Assembly: GCF_011806575.1 (NCBI RefSeq)
Contig: NZ_JAATOO010000009.1
Coordinates: forward strand, 62,001-126,000
Origin: Vibrio hepatarius
GTDB lineage: Bacteria; Pseudomonadota; Gammaproteobacteria; Enterobacterales; Vibrionaceae
Length of the DNA stretch: 64,000 nt
Direction: 5' to 3'
Positions 43,642 to 53,790 of this stretch are shown one piece after another. Every line of letters starts with the position of its first letter. Position 1 is the stretch's first letter. The notes under the pieces were generated by a model, which made no database searches, was not told the DNA's origin, and saw only the letters and a list, made by a program, of their open reading frames with translations. The position numbers and the translations under genes were made by a program.

Positions 43642-44103
43642 ATGGACAAGCTAGAGAGAAAAATCCCACCCGTTGCGGTATTCATTATTTTGATTATCTT
43701 GATTAACCGCGTCACTCACGTATTGCCAGCGTTTACTGTCGATCTGCCGCTGCATTCGCTACTTTTGGCGGTTTGCTTCGTTTTGTCTGGTGTCATTGGT
43801 GTGTCTGGTGTTTATCAGTTCCACCGAGCGAATACCACAGTTCATCCGGTCAAAGTTGAAGATGCTTCTACGGTCGTACAAACTGGAATATTTGCCTATA
43901 CACGTAACCCAATGTACCTAGCACTATTCGTCCTTCTGTTCGGCTTTGCGTACTGGCATCAGAACCTGCTAGCTCTAGTTTTCTCCTTTTTATTCATCCC
44001 TTACATGAACCGATTTCAAATCTTGCCCGAAGAGCGAGCGTTAGAGAAATTGTTTGGTAATGAGTATATTGTTTATAAACAAAAGGTTAGACGCTGGATT
44101 TAG
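43642..44103 (+). CDS. Isoprenylcysteine carboxyl methyltransferase-like membrane protein
   Basis: 153 residues from the ATG at 43642; an earlier in-frame ATG at 43576 lies inside the ydiJ stop and terminator and is unlikely. Four membrane helices and the ICMT/PEMT-type C-terminal signature: VQTGIFAYTRNPMYLALFVL (the RNPMYLG-type motif) and EERALEKLFGNEYIVYKQKV. Such bacterial proteins are presumed SAM-dependent methyltransferases of unknown substrates. It lies just after the ydiJ terminator, so it needs its own promoter or read-through. Confidence 0.88.
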   Translation: MDKLERKIPPVAVFIILIILINRVTHVLPAFTVDLPLHSLLLAVCFVLSGVIGVSGVYQFHRANTTVHPVKVEDASTVVQTGIFAYTRNPMYLALFVLLFGFAYWHQNLLALVFSFLFIPYMNRFQILPEERALEKLFGNEYIVYKQKVRRWI

Positions 44104-44220
44104 TGATGACTCGCATTTTAGAGTAAAGTATCGCTATGAAATAGGGTTTTAGTTCTTAACCCTATCAGACAAATATATTATCCCTGTCAATGTATGTGAA
44201 ATTTATAGGAAGTAGAACTT

Positions 44221-45804
44221 ATGATACGTTGGCATTTCTCCGCATTAGTCGGTGCCGCGACGTGTGCGATCGCAGCTCCCAGCATTGCTCAAGATTTCTC
44301 CCCACGAATTATCGATGGAACGGCAGCCAGCTCTGTTGACTGGCCATACATGACAGCGCTTGTTAAACGTGGAGCCTCAGCTTATGAAGGTCAATTCTGC
44401 GGCGGTAGCTACATTGGTGATCGCTATATTTTAACCGCCGCTCACTGCGTTGAAGGCCAAACAACGCAAGACTTTGAAGTGATCGTTGGCATTAACAACC
44501 TCAACCATGAAGAAACCGAAGGGGTGAGGTTAACTCCACAGCAGATCTACATTCATCCCGCATATAGTAATTTAGCAAATGATATCGCTATTATAGAGCT
44601 GCCTAGGGTTTTAGCGGCAGATGAAGCAACGCCTGTTGATATTGCTGATTCAAACACTCGATCAAATACTCCAGACGGTACGGACATGACGGTGGCCGGT
44701 TGGGGCTCGACGACACCAGAATACGGCAACCATACAACTTCGGCTGAGCTACTTGAAGTTACGGTGCCTATGGTTGACCAAGCTGTCTGTGCTGCGACAT
44801 TTGCCTCGGTTGCAGACTCAACAGACTCAGATAACTTTTGCGCTGGTTATGCTTATGAAGGCTACGACTCGTGCAGAGGTGATAGTGGTGGCCCACTAGT
44901 CATTGACTCTTCAGGTGTACAGCTTGGGATTGTCAGTTTTGGTTCTCAGCAGTGCGGTGAAGTCAACTCTTACGGTGTATACACCAACATTAGCCTTTAC
45001 ACTGACTGGATTGCGCAAATTACCTCAGGTTTGAGTTACAGCGAAATGAGCCCTAGGGCGTACAAAGAGACTGGCACCAATACGCATGAGTTTGTTCTTA
45101 AAAACTTTTCTGACAGTGCAATAACTATCGATAGTGTGGTAGCGGCCAATGACATAGCCATTTTAACTGATAGCTGTACAGGTGCTATTCAATCGGGCTC
45201 GGCATGTACAGTTACCGTGAGTTTTAATTCCCCTAATTATGAAAAACAGACATTAGCTATTACGGTTAACTATACGGCTAATGGCACAGCTTATAGCGTA
45301 GAACTTGAGGCACAATATGAGATAGCAATCGCCCGTAGTTCTGCACTAGCGGATGCTCTATCTATCTCTAATGTTGATGTTTACTCAAATGAGTACCCTT
45401 GGCAAATCACATCAAATGGCTTACGCTCCGCGCCTATTGCCCATTCTCAACGATCATCAGTGATATTTGAGGGGATTCCTTCAGGTTACTATGAATTTGA
45501 TCTAAAAGTATCTTCTGAAGCTGCAGATACAGTTGATCTCTACGTTAATGGAGAATATGTCGATGGGATAGGTGGTGAGTACACGCTTAAACCGTGGGTT
45601 TACCTACCTAGTTATTCCAATAGCGTCAAGTTTGAGTACCAAAAAGATGGCTCAATAGATATTGGCGATGACGCGGCATACATTTCCAACTTCCGTAAAG
45701 CGAATTTTGAAACGCAATCCGATCGCCGTAGTAGTGGCGGAGGTGGTGGCAGTTTAGGCTGGTTAACGCTGACAATGCTATTACCGTTATTACGACGTAA
45801 GTAA
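44221..45804 (+). CDS. Secreted trypsin-like serine protease with GlyGly-CTERM tail
   Basis: 527 residues. Signal peptide (about 1-23, ending SIAQ), then RIIDGTAASSVDWPY, the mature start typical of S1 peptidases. The triad is His75 (LTAAHC), Asp121 (NDIAII) and Ser222 (CRGDSGGPL). After the protease domain (~265) comes an Ig-like region (FVLKNFSDSAITIDSV, SACTVTVSFNSPN), then a C-terminal Gly-rich stretch (RRSSGGGGGS), a hydrophobic helix (LGWLTLTMLLPLL) and RRK: the GlyGly-CTERM signal processed by rhombosortase in vibrios. It should go out through the type II system and be anchored or cut. Followed by a strong terminator. Confidence 0.92.
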   Translation: MIRWHFSALVGAATCAIAAPSIAQDFSPRIIDGTAASSVDWPYMTALVKRGASAYEGQFCGGSYIGDRYILTAAHCVEGQTTQDFEVIVGINNLNHEETEGVRLTPQQIYIHPAYSNLANDIAIIELPRVLAADEATPVDIADSNTRSNTPDGTDMTVAGWGSTTPEYGNHTTSAELLEVTVPMVDQAVCAATFASVADSTDSDNFCAGYAYEGYDSCRGDSGGPLVIDSSGVQLGIVSFGSQQCGEVNSYGVYTNISLYTDWIAQITSGLSYSEMSPRAYKETGTNTHEFVLKNFSDSAITIDSVVAANDIAILTDSCTGAIQSGSACTVTVSFNSPNYEKQTLAITVNYTANGTAYSVELEAQYEIAIARSSALADALSISNVDVYSNEYPWQITSNGLRSAPIAHSQRSSVIFEGIPSGYYEFDLKVSSEAADTVDLYVNGEYVDGIGGEYTLKPWVYLPSYSNSVKFEYQKDGSIDIGDDAAYISNFRKANFETQSDRRSSGGGGGSLGWLTLTMLLPLLRRK

Positions 45805-45810
45805 ACAAAA

Positions 45811-45840
45811 AGCCCCCACTCAAGAGTGGGGGCTATTTTT
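45811..45840. terminator. Terminator between the protease and hutH
   Basis: AGCCCCCACT and AGTGGGGGCT form a GC-rich stem around CAAG, flanked by AAAA and ATTTTT, so it can act for both convergent genes. Confidence 0.93.
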
Positions 45841-45851
45841 ATCTCTTAATG

Positions 45852-47384
45852 TTAGAAGCTTGGAAGAATGGCTTCTGGCATTAGATGATTGTGTACTGCC
45901 AGTTTTAACAGCGAGTTCGCTTGCTCTATGTCCGGTGCGAAGTAACGGTCTTTATCGTAGAACGGTACTTTTTCACGCAGAATCTGCTTCGCTTCTTCTA
46001 CTTTTGCCGAAGACTTATTTGGCGCACGGAAGTCGATACCTTGTGCAGCTGCTAAGTATTCAACCGCTAGAATGCCGCGTGTGTTTTCCGCCATGTCACG
46101 TAGACGACGGCCCGCGAATGTTGCCATCGATACGTGGTCTTCTTGGTTTGCAGACGTTGGCAAGCTGTCGATTGACGCTGGGTGAGCCAATGTTTTGTTT
46201 TCACTCGCTAGCGCCGCCGCCGTCACCTGAGCAATCATAAAGCCCGAGTTTACGCCGCCATTATCTACTAAGAATGGTGGCAGTTTGCTCAGTGCACTGT
46301 CGATAAGTAGAGCCATACGACGCTCAGACAAGCTACCGATTTCCGCGATTGCCAGTGCTAAGTTATCCGCTGCCATCGCAACAGGTTCTGCATGGAAGTT
46401 ACCACCCGATATGATGTCGCCATCTTCAGCAAAGACTAATGGGTTGTCAGATACCGAGTTCGCTTCGATCTCCAGTGTCTCTGCCGAGTTTCGAATTTGC
46501 TGTAAGCATGCCCCCATCACTTGAGGTTGACAGCGCAGTGAGTATGGATCTTGTACTTTTTCACAGCCAGTGTGTGACTCACCAATCTCACTGCTTACGT
46601 CCAGCATATGGCGATACGCAAGCGCTGCATCCATTTGCCCGCGATGGCCACGTACACGGTGGATTCGTGGGTCAAACGGGCGACGGCTACCTAGTGCAGC
46701 TTCTACCGACATTGCGCCGCATACCGTTGCAGAGGCAAACAAATCTTCTGCAGCAAACAGACCTTCTAGTGCAAATGCTGTTGATGCTTGTGTGCCGTTA
46801 AGCAGCGCAAGGCCTTCTTTTGGCGCTAGAGTGATTGGGTCTAACCCAGCGACTTTTAATGCTTCTAAACCAGAGATGATTTTGCCATTGTGGCGAGCTT
46901 GGCCTTCACCTAATAGCACGGTGCTCATGTGAGCCAAAGGCGCCAAGTCACCCGATGCACCGACAGAGCCTTTTTGCGGCACACATGGGTAAACTTGCGA
47001 GTTCACCAGTTGAATCAACGCCTGAATAACACTTAGACGAATGCCAGAGAAACCACGAGAAAGGCTGTTGATCTTGAGCACCATCATTAAACGTACGGTT
47101 TCATCAGACATAAACTCGCCAATACCCGCAGCGTGAGAGAGCACGATACTTTTTTGCAGCGTTTCTAGGTCTTCAGGAGCGATACGCGTGTTAGCCAGTA
47201 GACCAAAACCCGTGTTGATGCCGTAAACGGTGCGGTCGTCAGCAATGACCTGTTCAACAACCTTAGTGCTTTCTTCGATTGCTGGAAATGCTTCTGGATC
47301 GAGTGACAGATTCACAGGTGAACGGCTCACTTGACGCAGTTCTTTTAAGCTAAGATTTCCCGGCTTTAGCATTAAATTTAACAT
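45852..47384 (-). CDS. hutH: Histidine ammonia-lyase
   Basis: 510 residues starting [10 protein letters not shown], chosen over a frame 30 codons longer that begins inside hutU; AAGGA lies eight bases upstream. The MIO cofactor triad Ala-Ser-Gly is at 143-145 (GASGDLAPL), with [19 protein letters not shown] and [16 protein letters not shown] as further family blocks. It removes ammonia from histidine to make urocanate. Order on the minus strand: hutC apart, hutI-hutG-hutU-hutH; this is the promoter-distal gene (26-base gap to hutU). Confidence 0.95.
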   Translation of the reverse strand: MLNLMLKPGNLSLKELRQVSRSPVNLSLDPEAFPAIEESTKVVEQVIADDRTVYGINTGFGLLANTRIAPEDLETLQKSIVLSHAAGIGEFMSDETVRLMMVLKINSLSRGFSGIRLSVIQALIQLVNSQVYPCVPQKGSVGASGDLAPLAHMSTVLLGEGQARHNGKIISGLEALKVAGLDPITLAPKEGLALLNGTQASTAFALEGLFAAEDLFASATVCGAMSVEAALGSRRPFDPRIHRVRGHRGQMDAALAYRHMLDVSSEIGESHTGCEKVQDPYSLRCQPQVMGACLQQIRNSAETLEIEANSVSDNPLVFAEDGDIISGGNFHAEPVAMAADNLALAIAEIGSLSERRMALLIDSALSKLPPFLVDNGGVNSGFMIAQVTAAALASENKTLAHPASIDSLPTSANQEDHVSMATFAGRRLRDMAENTRGILAVEYLAAAQGIDFRAPNKSSAKVEEAKQILREKVPFYDKDRYFAPDIEQANSLLKLAVHNHLMPEAILPSF

Positions 47385-47410
47385 TTTCTTTTTCCTTAAT
47401 TCAGGTCTGC

Positions 47411-49108
47411 TTATTTTAGCTTTTTCAGTTCTTCGTTGAGCATTGGCAGGTCGAGGCCTTGCTCTGCTGCGCATTTCTTGGCGATGTCGTAGCCCGCATC
47501 TGCGTGACGCATAACACCTGTGCCTGGGTCATTGTGAAGCACGCGTGCAATACGCTCTGCTGCATCGTCTGTACCATCACAACAGATAACCATGCCTGAG
47601 TGCTGAGAGAAGCCCATGCCTACGCCGCCACCGTGGTGTAGAGAGACCCAAGTTGCGCCGCCCGCGGTGTTTAGCAGGGCGTTAAGTAGCGGCCAGTCTG
47701 ATACAGCGTCTGAACCGTCCATCATGCCTTCTGTTTCACGGTTTGGACTTGCAACCGAACCTGAATCTAAGTGGTCACGACCGATAACGATAGGTGCTTT
47801 TAACTCGCCATTTCTGACCATTTCGTTGAACGCTTCGCCTAAGCGTTTACGATCTTTCAGGCCAACCCAACAGATACGAGCAGGCAGACCTTGGAACTGA
47901 ATGCGTTCACGAGCCATGTCGAGCCAGTTATGTAGGTGAGGGTTATCTGGAATGAGTTCCTTCACTTTTTGGTCGGTTTTGTAGATATCTTCTGGGTCAC
48001 CAGACAGCGCTGCCCAGCGGAAAGGACCGATACCTTCACAGAAGAGTGGACGAATGTAAGCCGGTACGAAACCCGGGAAGTCGAACGCGTTTTCTACGCC
48101 TTCTTCCAGTGCCATTTGGCGAATGTTGTTACCGTAGTCCAGAGTTGCTGCGCCGCGCTCTTGTAGCTCTAGCATCGCTTTTACTTGCACAGCCATTGAC
48201 TCTTTCGCTGCTTTGACGACTGTGGCTTCGTCTTTCAAACGCATTTCCGCCGCGTGCTGCATAGACCAGCCAAGAGGTAGGTAACCGTTTAGAGGGTCGT
48301 GTGCTGATGTTTGGTCGGTGACCACGTCAGGAGTGATGTTGCGCTCTACAAGTTCTGGGAATACATCCGCCGCGTTTGCAAGCAGACCAACAGAGACTGG
48401 CGTATCAGATTCGTAAATGATCGCCAGCGCTTCATCAAGGTTAGTGGCTTTCTTATCCACATAACCCGTACGTAGACGGTAATCGATACGTGATTCGTCG
48501 CATTCAACCGCGATCATCGAGAAACCCGCCATCGTCGCAGCAAGGGGTTGAGCGCCACCCATGCCGCCAAGACCACCAGTTAGGATCCAGCGACCTTTTG
48601 GATTGCCGTCGAAGTGTTTTTTCGCCACTGAAACGAATGTTTCGTAAGTGCCTTGAACGATGCCTTGAGAGCCGATGTAAATCCAGCTACCCGCTGTCAT
48701 CTGGCCGTACATCATTAAGCCTTGCTTATCTAGCTCGTTGAAGTGTTCCCAGTTTGCCCAGTGTGGCACTAGGTTTGAGTTGGCGATCAAAACACGAGGA
48801 GCATTTTTGTGAGTAGGGAAGACCGCAACAGGCTTACCAGACTGAACCAAAAGTGTTTGATCATCTTCAAGACGCTCTAGCACTTCAACGATTTTGTCGT
48901 AACATTCCCAGTTGCGGGCTGCACGGCCAATACCGCCATAAACCACCAGTGAATGAGGGTGCTCTGCCACATCAGGATCTAGGTTGTTCATCAGCATACG
49001 AAGCGGTGCTTCCGTCAGCCAAGATTTTGCTCTCAACGTTGTGCCGTGAGGGGCACGGATTGTGCGTGTTGTATCGAGACGCTTATCTTCTACTTGGCGT
49101 TCCGTCAT
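47411..49108 (-). CDS. hutU: Urocanate hydratase
   Basis: 565 residues, the normal length (~555-565). Typical blocks: [44 protein letters not shown], the NAD-binding [19 protein letters not shown] and [14 protein letters not shown]. It adds water to urocanate to give imidazolonepropionate using NAD as an electrophile. It lies between hutG and hutH; the gap to hutG is 88 bases. Confidence 0.95.
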   Translation of the reverse strand: MTERQVEDKRLDTTRTIRAPHGTTLRAKSWLTEAPLRMLMNNLDPDVAEHPHSLVVYGGIGRAARNWECYDKIVEVLERLEDDQTLLVQSGKPVAVFPTHKNAPRVLIANSNLVPHWANWEHFNELDKQGLMMYGQMTAGSWIYIGSQGIVQGTYETFVSVAKKHFDGNPKGRWILTGGLGGMGGAQPLAATMAGFSMIAVECDESRIDYRLRTGYVDKKATNLDEALAIIYESDTPVSVGLLANAADVFPELVERNITPDVVTDQTSAHDPLNGYLPLGWSMQHAAEMRLKDEATVVKAAKESMAVQVKAMLELQERGAATLDYGNNIRQMALEEGVENAFDFPGFVPAYIRPLFCEGIGPFRWAALSGDPEDIYKTDQKVKELIPDNPHLHNWLDMARERIQFQGLPARICWVGLKDRKRLGEAFNEMVRNGELKAPIVIGRDHLDSGSVASPNRETEGMMDGSDAVSDWPLLNALLNTAGGATWVSLHHGGGVGMGFSQHSGMVICCDGTDDAAERIARVLHNDPGTGVMRHADAGYDIAKKCAAEQGLDLPMLNEELKKLK

Positions 49109-49196
49109 GGTAAGACTCCTTGTGTTTCACTAAATTCAGGTAGCAGTAGGGCGGCCAAGCCCGTTAAGGCCTAGCTTCACTGCTCACTGGTTTCTA

Positions 49197-50210
49197 CTAT
49201 TGTTCTGAAAGTGCGTTGGCGATATCCCAACAAAGTCGAGCGGCCAACCGAGCTGTCTGACTGTCTACGTCATAGGTCGGGTTGTACTCGGCGATATCGG
49301 CAATAACCAACTTTTGTTTGTAATGTAAAATTCGGTCCAAAAACGGCGACAACGTCTCCATGCTGACGCCTCTTGCAGCGGGCGCACTTACTCCTGGCGC
49401 GGTTGCCGCGGGGAATACATCCAAATCGATCGTTAGGTAGATGTAATCGCAATTGTCGATAAAGTGCTGCAACTGGGTTAGGTGATAAATATGGTTTAAG
49501 TGGGCAAGGTCTTTGTCTTCCACATACCAAACATTTAACTCATCTGCGCGCTTAAATAGTGCTTCAGTATTGCTTGCGCGGCTGACACCTAAACAGGCGT
49601 AATGAAATGGCCAGCCGTGTTGTTGGCAATAGTGCTGAATCTGATTAAACGGCGTACCCGAACTCGGCTTTACGTCTGCTTGTGTGCTTTCAAAGGCTCG
49701 TAAATCAAAGTGCGCATCAAAGTTAATGATGCCGATTTTTGGTGGCTTGGCTGGGCTGAGATATTCAAAATAACGCGCAAGACCTTGGAAAGAAGCCCAT
49801 GCCACTTCATGTCCGCCGCCTAACGTAATAACGGGGGTAGAGCGCAATGCTTGGGCAATCACAGCCGCGCAGTCCGATTGAGACTGCTCCAGTAAATCGT
49901 CTTCACATACCACATTGCCGAGGTCGATCAACGTGCTTTCGTTGTGCCAAGCCATGTTCGCGAGTGCACGACGAATAAGGTCCGGCGCTTTACGCGCACC
50001 GACGCGACCTTTGTTACGTGCAACCCCTGCGTCACAGGCGAAACCAAGTACACTGATTGCATTGCGATACGGTTCTAACTCCTGAACCGGAATTTTTTTA
50101 ATTACATGATGGACACGCTTACCTAAGCTGCCGTCTTCCGCGTCATGTCTGCCTTGCCAATGAAAATCTTGGTTTGTATTGGGTAGGCGAGTCGTCATTT
50201 GATCAGACAT
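49197..50210 (-). CDS. hutG: Formimidoylglutamase
   Basis: 337 residues, arginase/ureohydrolase superfamily. Manganese ligands are expected in GGGHEVAW (~118), NFDAHFDLR (~168) and [15 protein letters not shown] (~262), followed by SAPAARGVS. It hydrolyses N-formimidoyl-L-glutamate to glutamate and formamide, the last step of the pathway. Its start overlaps hutI by eight bases, so they are coupled. Confidence 0.94.
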   Translation of the reverse strand: MSDQMTTRLPNTNQDFHWQGRHDAEDGSLGKRVHHVIKKIPVQELEPYRNAISVLGFACDAGVARNKGRVGARKAPDLIRRALANMAWHNESTLIDLGNVVCEDDLLEQSQSDCAAVIAQALRSTPVITLGGGHEVAWASFQGLARYFEYLSPAKPPKIGIINFDAHFDLRAFESTQADVKPSSGTPFNQIQHYCQQHGWPFHYACLGVSRASNTEALFKRADELNVWYVEDKDLAHLNHIYHLTQLQHFIDNCDYIYLTIDLDVFPAATAPGVSAPAARGVSMETLSPFLDRILHYKQKLVIADIAEYNPTYDVDSQTARLAARLCWDIANALSEQ

Positions 50211-51459
50211 GATTCAGTTCCCCGTTGATGATACGAGCGGATAAACGTGATACGCCTTGCTGGTAGCTAAAATCCGCTGGATGTTCGATATCCCAAATTG
50301 CGAAATCGGCGTCAAATCCAGTCTGAATTTGACCTCGACTTTCTGCAAAACCCAAAGCTCGAGCTGCATTGCAAGTCACACCTCTAAGTGTTTCTTCCGG
50401 AGTGAGTCCAAACAAGGTACAACCCATATTCATCATCATAGTCAAATCTGCAAAAGGTGACGTGCCTGGGTTCAGATCAGTGGCAATTGCCATCGGAACT
50501 TTATGTTTGCGTAGAAGTTCGATTGGCGGCAGTTGGGTTTCTTTTAAGAAATAGAATGCGCCCGGCAGGAGTGTGGCAACCGTGCCAGAATCTCGCATTG
50601 CTATAACGCCTTGCTCGTCGAGATACTCAATATGATCCGCTGACAAACCGGAGTATTTGGCTGTCAAGGCAGTGCCGCCAAGGTTTGAAAGCTGCTCGGT
50701 ATGCCCTTTAACTTTTAAGCCATGCTGCTGCGCAGCGATAAAGACTTTCTCGGTCTGCGCTAGGTCAAACCCGATGGACTCACAGAAGACATCGACGCTG
50801 GTGGCGAGTTTTTCTTCAGCAACAAGTGGGATGATTTCCTGACAGACCATGTCGATGTAGTCATTCGCTTTGCTCACATATTCTGGTGGCAGAGCGTGCG
50901 CAGCGAGTAATGTGGTCTCCACGCGGATCTGACGGTGATCTTCGAGTGCTTTTGCAGCGCGCAGCATCTTGATTTCATCGTTGAGGGTTAAACCATAACC
51001 AGACTTCACTTCCACGGAGGTGACGCCTGTTCGAATTAGCCCATCCAACCGAGGTAAAGCCAGCTCAACAAGTTGTTCTTCGCTAGCTGCACGTGTTGCT
51101 TTGACCGTCGATAGAATACCGCCACCTTGTTTAGCAATCTCTTGGTAAGGCACACCGTTCAAGCGCATTTCAAACTCGTTGGCACGGTTACCGGAGTAAA
51201 TAAGGTGGGTATGGCAATCGATGAAACCCGGTGTAACGAGCTTGTTTTGGCAGTTGTAAACGTGACCAATTGCGGGTAAATCGCTTGAGACAGAAACGAT
51301 TTTCCCCGCATTGATATGAATGTGAGTAGGTTCCGACACCTGATAACCGGCAGCGCCCGAAGTCATCGATACGATACGCGCATTGATGAGCGTCATGTCG
51401 TTGCTTTGGGTTTTATTATGGTGATTGTTATGAGTGTCCATTCTGCCAGTAATATCCAT
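50203..51459 (-). CDS. hutI: Imidazolonepropionase
   Basis: 418 residues, amidohydrolase family: [20 protein letters not shown] (HxH metal site), [41 protein letters not shown] and [10 protein letters not shown]. It opens the imidazolone ring to N-formimidoylglutamate. The start is uncertain: Met at 51459, 51441 and 51396 are all possible and none has a clear ribosome site; the last fits family N-termini ([11 protein letters not shown]) best. First gene of the operon, just downstream of a HutC operator. Confidence 0.93.
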   Translation of the reverse strand: MDITGRMDTHNNHHNKTQSNDMTLINARIVSMTSGAAGYQVSEPTHIHINAGKIVSVSSDLPAIGHVYNCQNKLVTPGFIDCHTHLIYSGNRANEFEMRLNGVPYQEIAKQGGGILSTVKATRAASEEQLVELALPRLDGLIRTGVTSVEVKSGYGLTLNDEIKMLRAAKALEDHRQIRVETTLLAAHALPPEYVSKANDYIDMVCQEIIPLVAEEKLATSVDVFCESIGFDLAQTEKVFIAAQQHGLKVKGHTEQLSNLGGTALTAKYSGLSADHIEYLDEQGVIAMRDSGTVATLLPGAFYFLKETQLPPIELLRKHKVPMAIATDLNPGTSPFADLTMMMNMGCTLFGLTPEETLRGVTCNAARALGFAESRGQIQTGFDADFAIWDIEHPADFSYQQGVSRLSARIINGELNHV

Positions 51460-51468
51460 ATGCTTAAA

Positions 51469-51478
51469 TGTATATACA
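51469..51478. promoter_or_regulatory. hutI: HutC operator at the hutI promoter (TGTATATACA)
   Basis: A perfect 10-base palindrome 10 bases before the hutI frame. It matches the TGTA-N2-TACA site I recall for HutC in other gamma-proteobacteria. The repressor gene follows immediately (51556-52266). Confidence 0.8.
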
Positions 51479-51555
51479 AATAATGATTCGGGTTAGTCAA
51501 ACGATCAAGTTTAATGTTATGAAAATGTGATCGTTAAGCAAAATAATTGGCTAGA

Positions 51556-52266
51556 TTAGAGTAGAACTTTAGAGCTTAATTTGTACTTCGAACCCGGATG
51601 GTAGAGTAATGCTGAACTCACCAGTTTATCTTGGCTCCATGTTCTACGGTTTAAGAGCAAGCAAGGCTCGTTGCCGCTCAAGTTCAATGAAGCGCGAACA
51701 TGAGAGTCTGCAACTATCGCTTCAACCGTGTGCTCAATTGCGCTAAGCGGGCAGTTCTGCGACAGGTATTGGTTGGGTGTGATTTGGGTAAAGTCTTGCT
51801 CTAGGTAGTTAGGTGCGTAAGCAGCATTTACCCAACGCAGTTCCAACTGAATCGGCGCGCTATCTTCAAAGTGTATGATTTCACTATAGAAAATTGGCGT
51901 ATTGAGCATCACTCCGAGTTTGGTTGCAATACGTTCATCCGCTCGTATCGCCGTTTGTTTGATCACTTTGCTGGTATAAGCTTTGCCGCGCTGCGTGACT
52001 TCTTCCGCGATGTTTCTGATATCTAACAGCGGGGATTCCGCTTTCTCTTCTGGGGCGCAAACAAAGGTGCCTAAACGGGGCTTACGCTGAAGTTTACCCT
52101 CAGAGACCAAATCACGTATCGCTTTGTTGACCGTCATACGGCTGACGTCAAACTGCTTGGTGAGCTCAATTTCGGTTGTAATTTGATGCCCGACCGGCCA
52201 CTGGCCAGACTCAATTTTGTCGTTAATGAACTGCTTAATCTGCAGGTATAAAGGCGCGTTGCTCAT
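51556..52266 (-). CDS. hutC: Histidine utilisation repressor HutC
   Basis: 236 residues from the ATG at 52264-52266 (MSNAPLYLQIKQFINDKI). A GntR winged helix (WPVGHQITTEIELTKQF, VSRMTVNKAIRDLVSEGKLQR) is followed by a UTRA domain. Urocanate is the usual effector of HutC. The gene lies beyond the hutI start with its own promoter; a near-copy of the operator (52298-52307) lies 31 bases before its ATG, so it is probably autoregulated. A 14-residue longer reading would cross that operator and is not favoured. Confidence 0.93.
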   Translation of the reverse strand: MSNAPLYLQIKQFINDKIESGQWPVGHQITTEIELTKQFDVSRMTVNKAIRDLVSEGKLQRKPRLGTFVCAPEEKAESPLLDIRNIAEEVTQRGKAYTSKVIKQTAIRADERIATKLGVMLNTPIFYSEIIHFEDSAPIQLELRWVNAAYAPNYLEQDFTQITPNQYLSQNCPLSAIEHTVEAIVADSHVRASLNLSGNEPCLLLNRRTWSQDKLVSSALLYHPGSKYKLSSKVLL

Positions 52267-52297
52267 GTTGTGTTCTTGTATTTTTTGACTATACAAA

Positions 52298-52307
52298 TGT
52301 TTATACA
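52298..52307. promoter_or_regulatory. hutC: HutC-like operator at the hutC promoter (TGTTTATACA)
   Basis: One base differs from the palindrome TGTATATACA at 51469. An adjacent CTATACAAATG suggests a second half-site. Supports autoregulation of hutC. Confidence 0.65.
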
Positions 52308-52458
52308 TTTAAATGGAACTTACAAGCAAGGTGTTTAGCATTGAGTCGAATCTGCGAGTGCGCCACATTTTCCTTGGCGAATGACGAAAATGGCTTGATC
52401 TCTCACGGAGGGCACGTTAAACAAATGTTGCTAACAACGAAAGGCAAAAGGAAACAGA

Positions 52459-53202
52459 ATGTTCGGTAAGTTAAAGGCTTCATTAGGCATTGGCGCAGCG
52501 AAAGTCGATACAGTTTTAGAAAGCATGTCAATGTTTCAAGGAGACACGCTAAAAGGGGTTGTACATATTCAGGGTGGTGATGTAGAGCAGCAAATTGACG
52601 CGATCAACTTAAAACTATGTACAGAAGTGAAAGTCGAAAGCGACAACAGTGTCAGCTATCAAAGTTTTGTTCTTGGCAAGCTGCAAGCGGTACAGCCATT
52701 TACGGTTCAGCCGAATGAAAATAAACAAGTGCCTTTCGAGCTTAAACTCGATGATGAAACACCGATCACAGCGTTAAATGCTCTCAAGAACCTGTGCCAT
52801 GTTTGGGTAGAGACATCGCTAGACATTGATTTTGCGATCGATCCTAAAGACCGTGATTTTCTTGAAGTGAAACCTCTGCCAGTCGCTGCGAAAGTCATTT
52901 CTGCGATTGAAAACGCTGGCTTTGCGATGGTTAAAGCAGACGTAGAAAAAGGTTACTTACGCGGTGGAAACTTCTCATCTAAGTCAGGTTGTTATCAGGA
53001 AATTGAGTTCCGTAACAACGGCTTTATCAATAAAAAAGAGATTGAACTGTCATTCATCTTGGAAGGTGGCTTGATGCATTGTCTGGCTGAAGTGGATCGC
53101 TCACTAAGCTTGCGTGGCGATCAATACATTTCCTTTACTCTGCCGCTAGGCGCAAGTGATGGTGACATCAGCCAAGCCGTTAGCCGTGTGTTATCGGTGT
53201 AA
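52459..53202 (+). CDS. Spo0M/SpoOM-like protein (sporulation-control family)
   Basis: 247 residues: KLKASLGIGAAKVDTVLES, MFQGDTLKGVVHIQGGDVEQ, an arrestin-like beta fold, and FVLGKLQAVQPFTVQP with PFELKLDDETPITALN. This is the SpoOM family, present in many non-sporulating bacteria. As I recall, its V. cholerae counterpart lies near the hut genes. Function in vibrios is unknown; the fold suggests protein binding. RBS AAAAGGAAAC at -8. Followed by a terminator. Confidence 0.88.
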   Translation: MFGKLKASLGIGAAKVDTVLESMSMFQGDTLKGVVHIQGGDVEQQIDAINLKLCTEVKVESDNSVSYQSFVLGKLQAVQPFTVQPNENKQVPFELKLDDETPITALNALKNLCHVWVETSLDIDFAIDPKDRDFLEVKPLPVAAKVISAIENAGFAMVKADVEKGYLRGGNFSSKSGCYQEIEFRNNGFINKKEIELSFILEGGLMHCLAEVDRSLSLRGDQYISFTLPLGASDGDISQAVSRVLSV

Positions 53203-53210
53203 TCGTGAGA

Positions 53211-53245
53211 AAAAGCGCCACCCGAACATCGTCGGGTAGCGCTTT
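53211..53245. terminator. Bidirectional hairpin after the Spo0M-like gene
   Basis: AAAGCGC-C-ACCCGA pairs with TCGGGT-A-GCGCTTT (one C-A mismatch) around ACATCG, with A and T runs at either end. Confidence 0.88.
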
Positions 53246-53257
53246 GATTCTTGGCCT

Positions 53258-53728
53258 TTAATCAATTGGGTAGACTTTTTCAAAGCGCTCTAGCACCAAC
53301 TCTGAACTGAGCGTAAACTCAGCCCCAATTTCTTTGGCGTATTGGGTGAAGAAATCGATATGCGCCTTTCGCCACCATTCATAAGTCCCATCTCCTTCGC
53401 CTTCCGATTGAGCAAACTCTTCGCTTACCTGGTCAAACGGACAGAAAGACACATCGGTTAATTTCACAATGCAGACGGGTTCTTCTTTCCAGTTGAGAAC
53501 AACGGTGAGTCGGCCAACTTCTGGGAAAGGTTCATTTTCAATCTCATAACCCTGTTTAAGGCTACACGACGCCCGTTTTTGACCAATATTGATCAAGCGC
53601 GCGCATTCATTGGCGTTGTACTCGTCAGCACAGAAGTATTCAGCGATGGTTTGAGGAATCGCATCACGTTCTTCAACGCTCAGCGTTTGCAAATATTGGT
53701 CGAGGAAAGCTTGTTGCTCGGGTGTCAT
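53258..53728 (-). CDS. ASCH-domain protein
   Basis: 156 residues starting MTPEQQAFLDQYLQ (ATG at 53726-53728, AAGGAC upstream); a longer frame would run into the relV terminator hairpin. The ASCH fold shows as CARLINIGQKRASCSLKQGYE, PEVGRLTVVLNWKEEPVCIVKLTDV, FAQSEGEGDGTYEWWRKAH. ASCH domains bind RNA; some members are ribonucleases or amidohydrolases of modified nucleosides. Length is typical. It is convergent with the Spo0M-like gene. Confidence 0.88.
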   Translation of the reverse strand: MTPEQQAFLDQYLQTLSVEERDAIPQTIAEYFCADEYNANECARLINIGQKRASCSLKQGYEIENEPFPEVGRLTVVLNWKEEPVCIVKLTDVSFCPFDQVSEEFAQSEGEGDGTYEWWRKAHIDFFTQYAKEIGAEFTLSSELVLERFEKVYPID

Positions 53729-53745
53729 ACGGGTCCTTGTAAATA

Positions 53746-53770
53746 CGCCTTTCAACAGTGCTGAAAGGCG
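53746..53770 (-). terminator. Hairpin between relV and the ASCH gene
   Basis: CGCCTTTCA and TGAAAGGCG form a perfect 9-base stem with further CA/TG pairing in the 7-base loop. The tail on the minus strand is only moderately T-rich. Confidence 0.75.
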
Positions 53771-53790
53771 TTGTCGTTGGTTTATGGCTG

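Noticed and set aside
45860-46240. Plus-strand frames inside hutH and hutU (several over 70 codons)
   Set aside because: They are antisense shadows of well-conserved genes with no features of their own.
47385-47474. Thirty extra residues on HutH
   Set aside because: They overlap hutU's end, are Arg/Lys-rich without homology, and the ATG at 47384 has a ribosome site and puts the MIO triad at 143-145.
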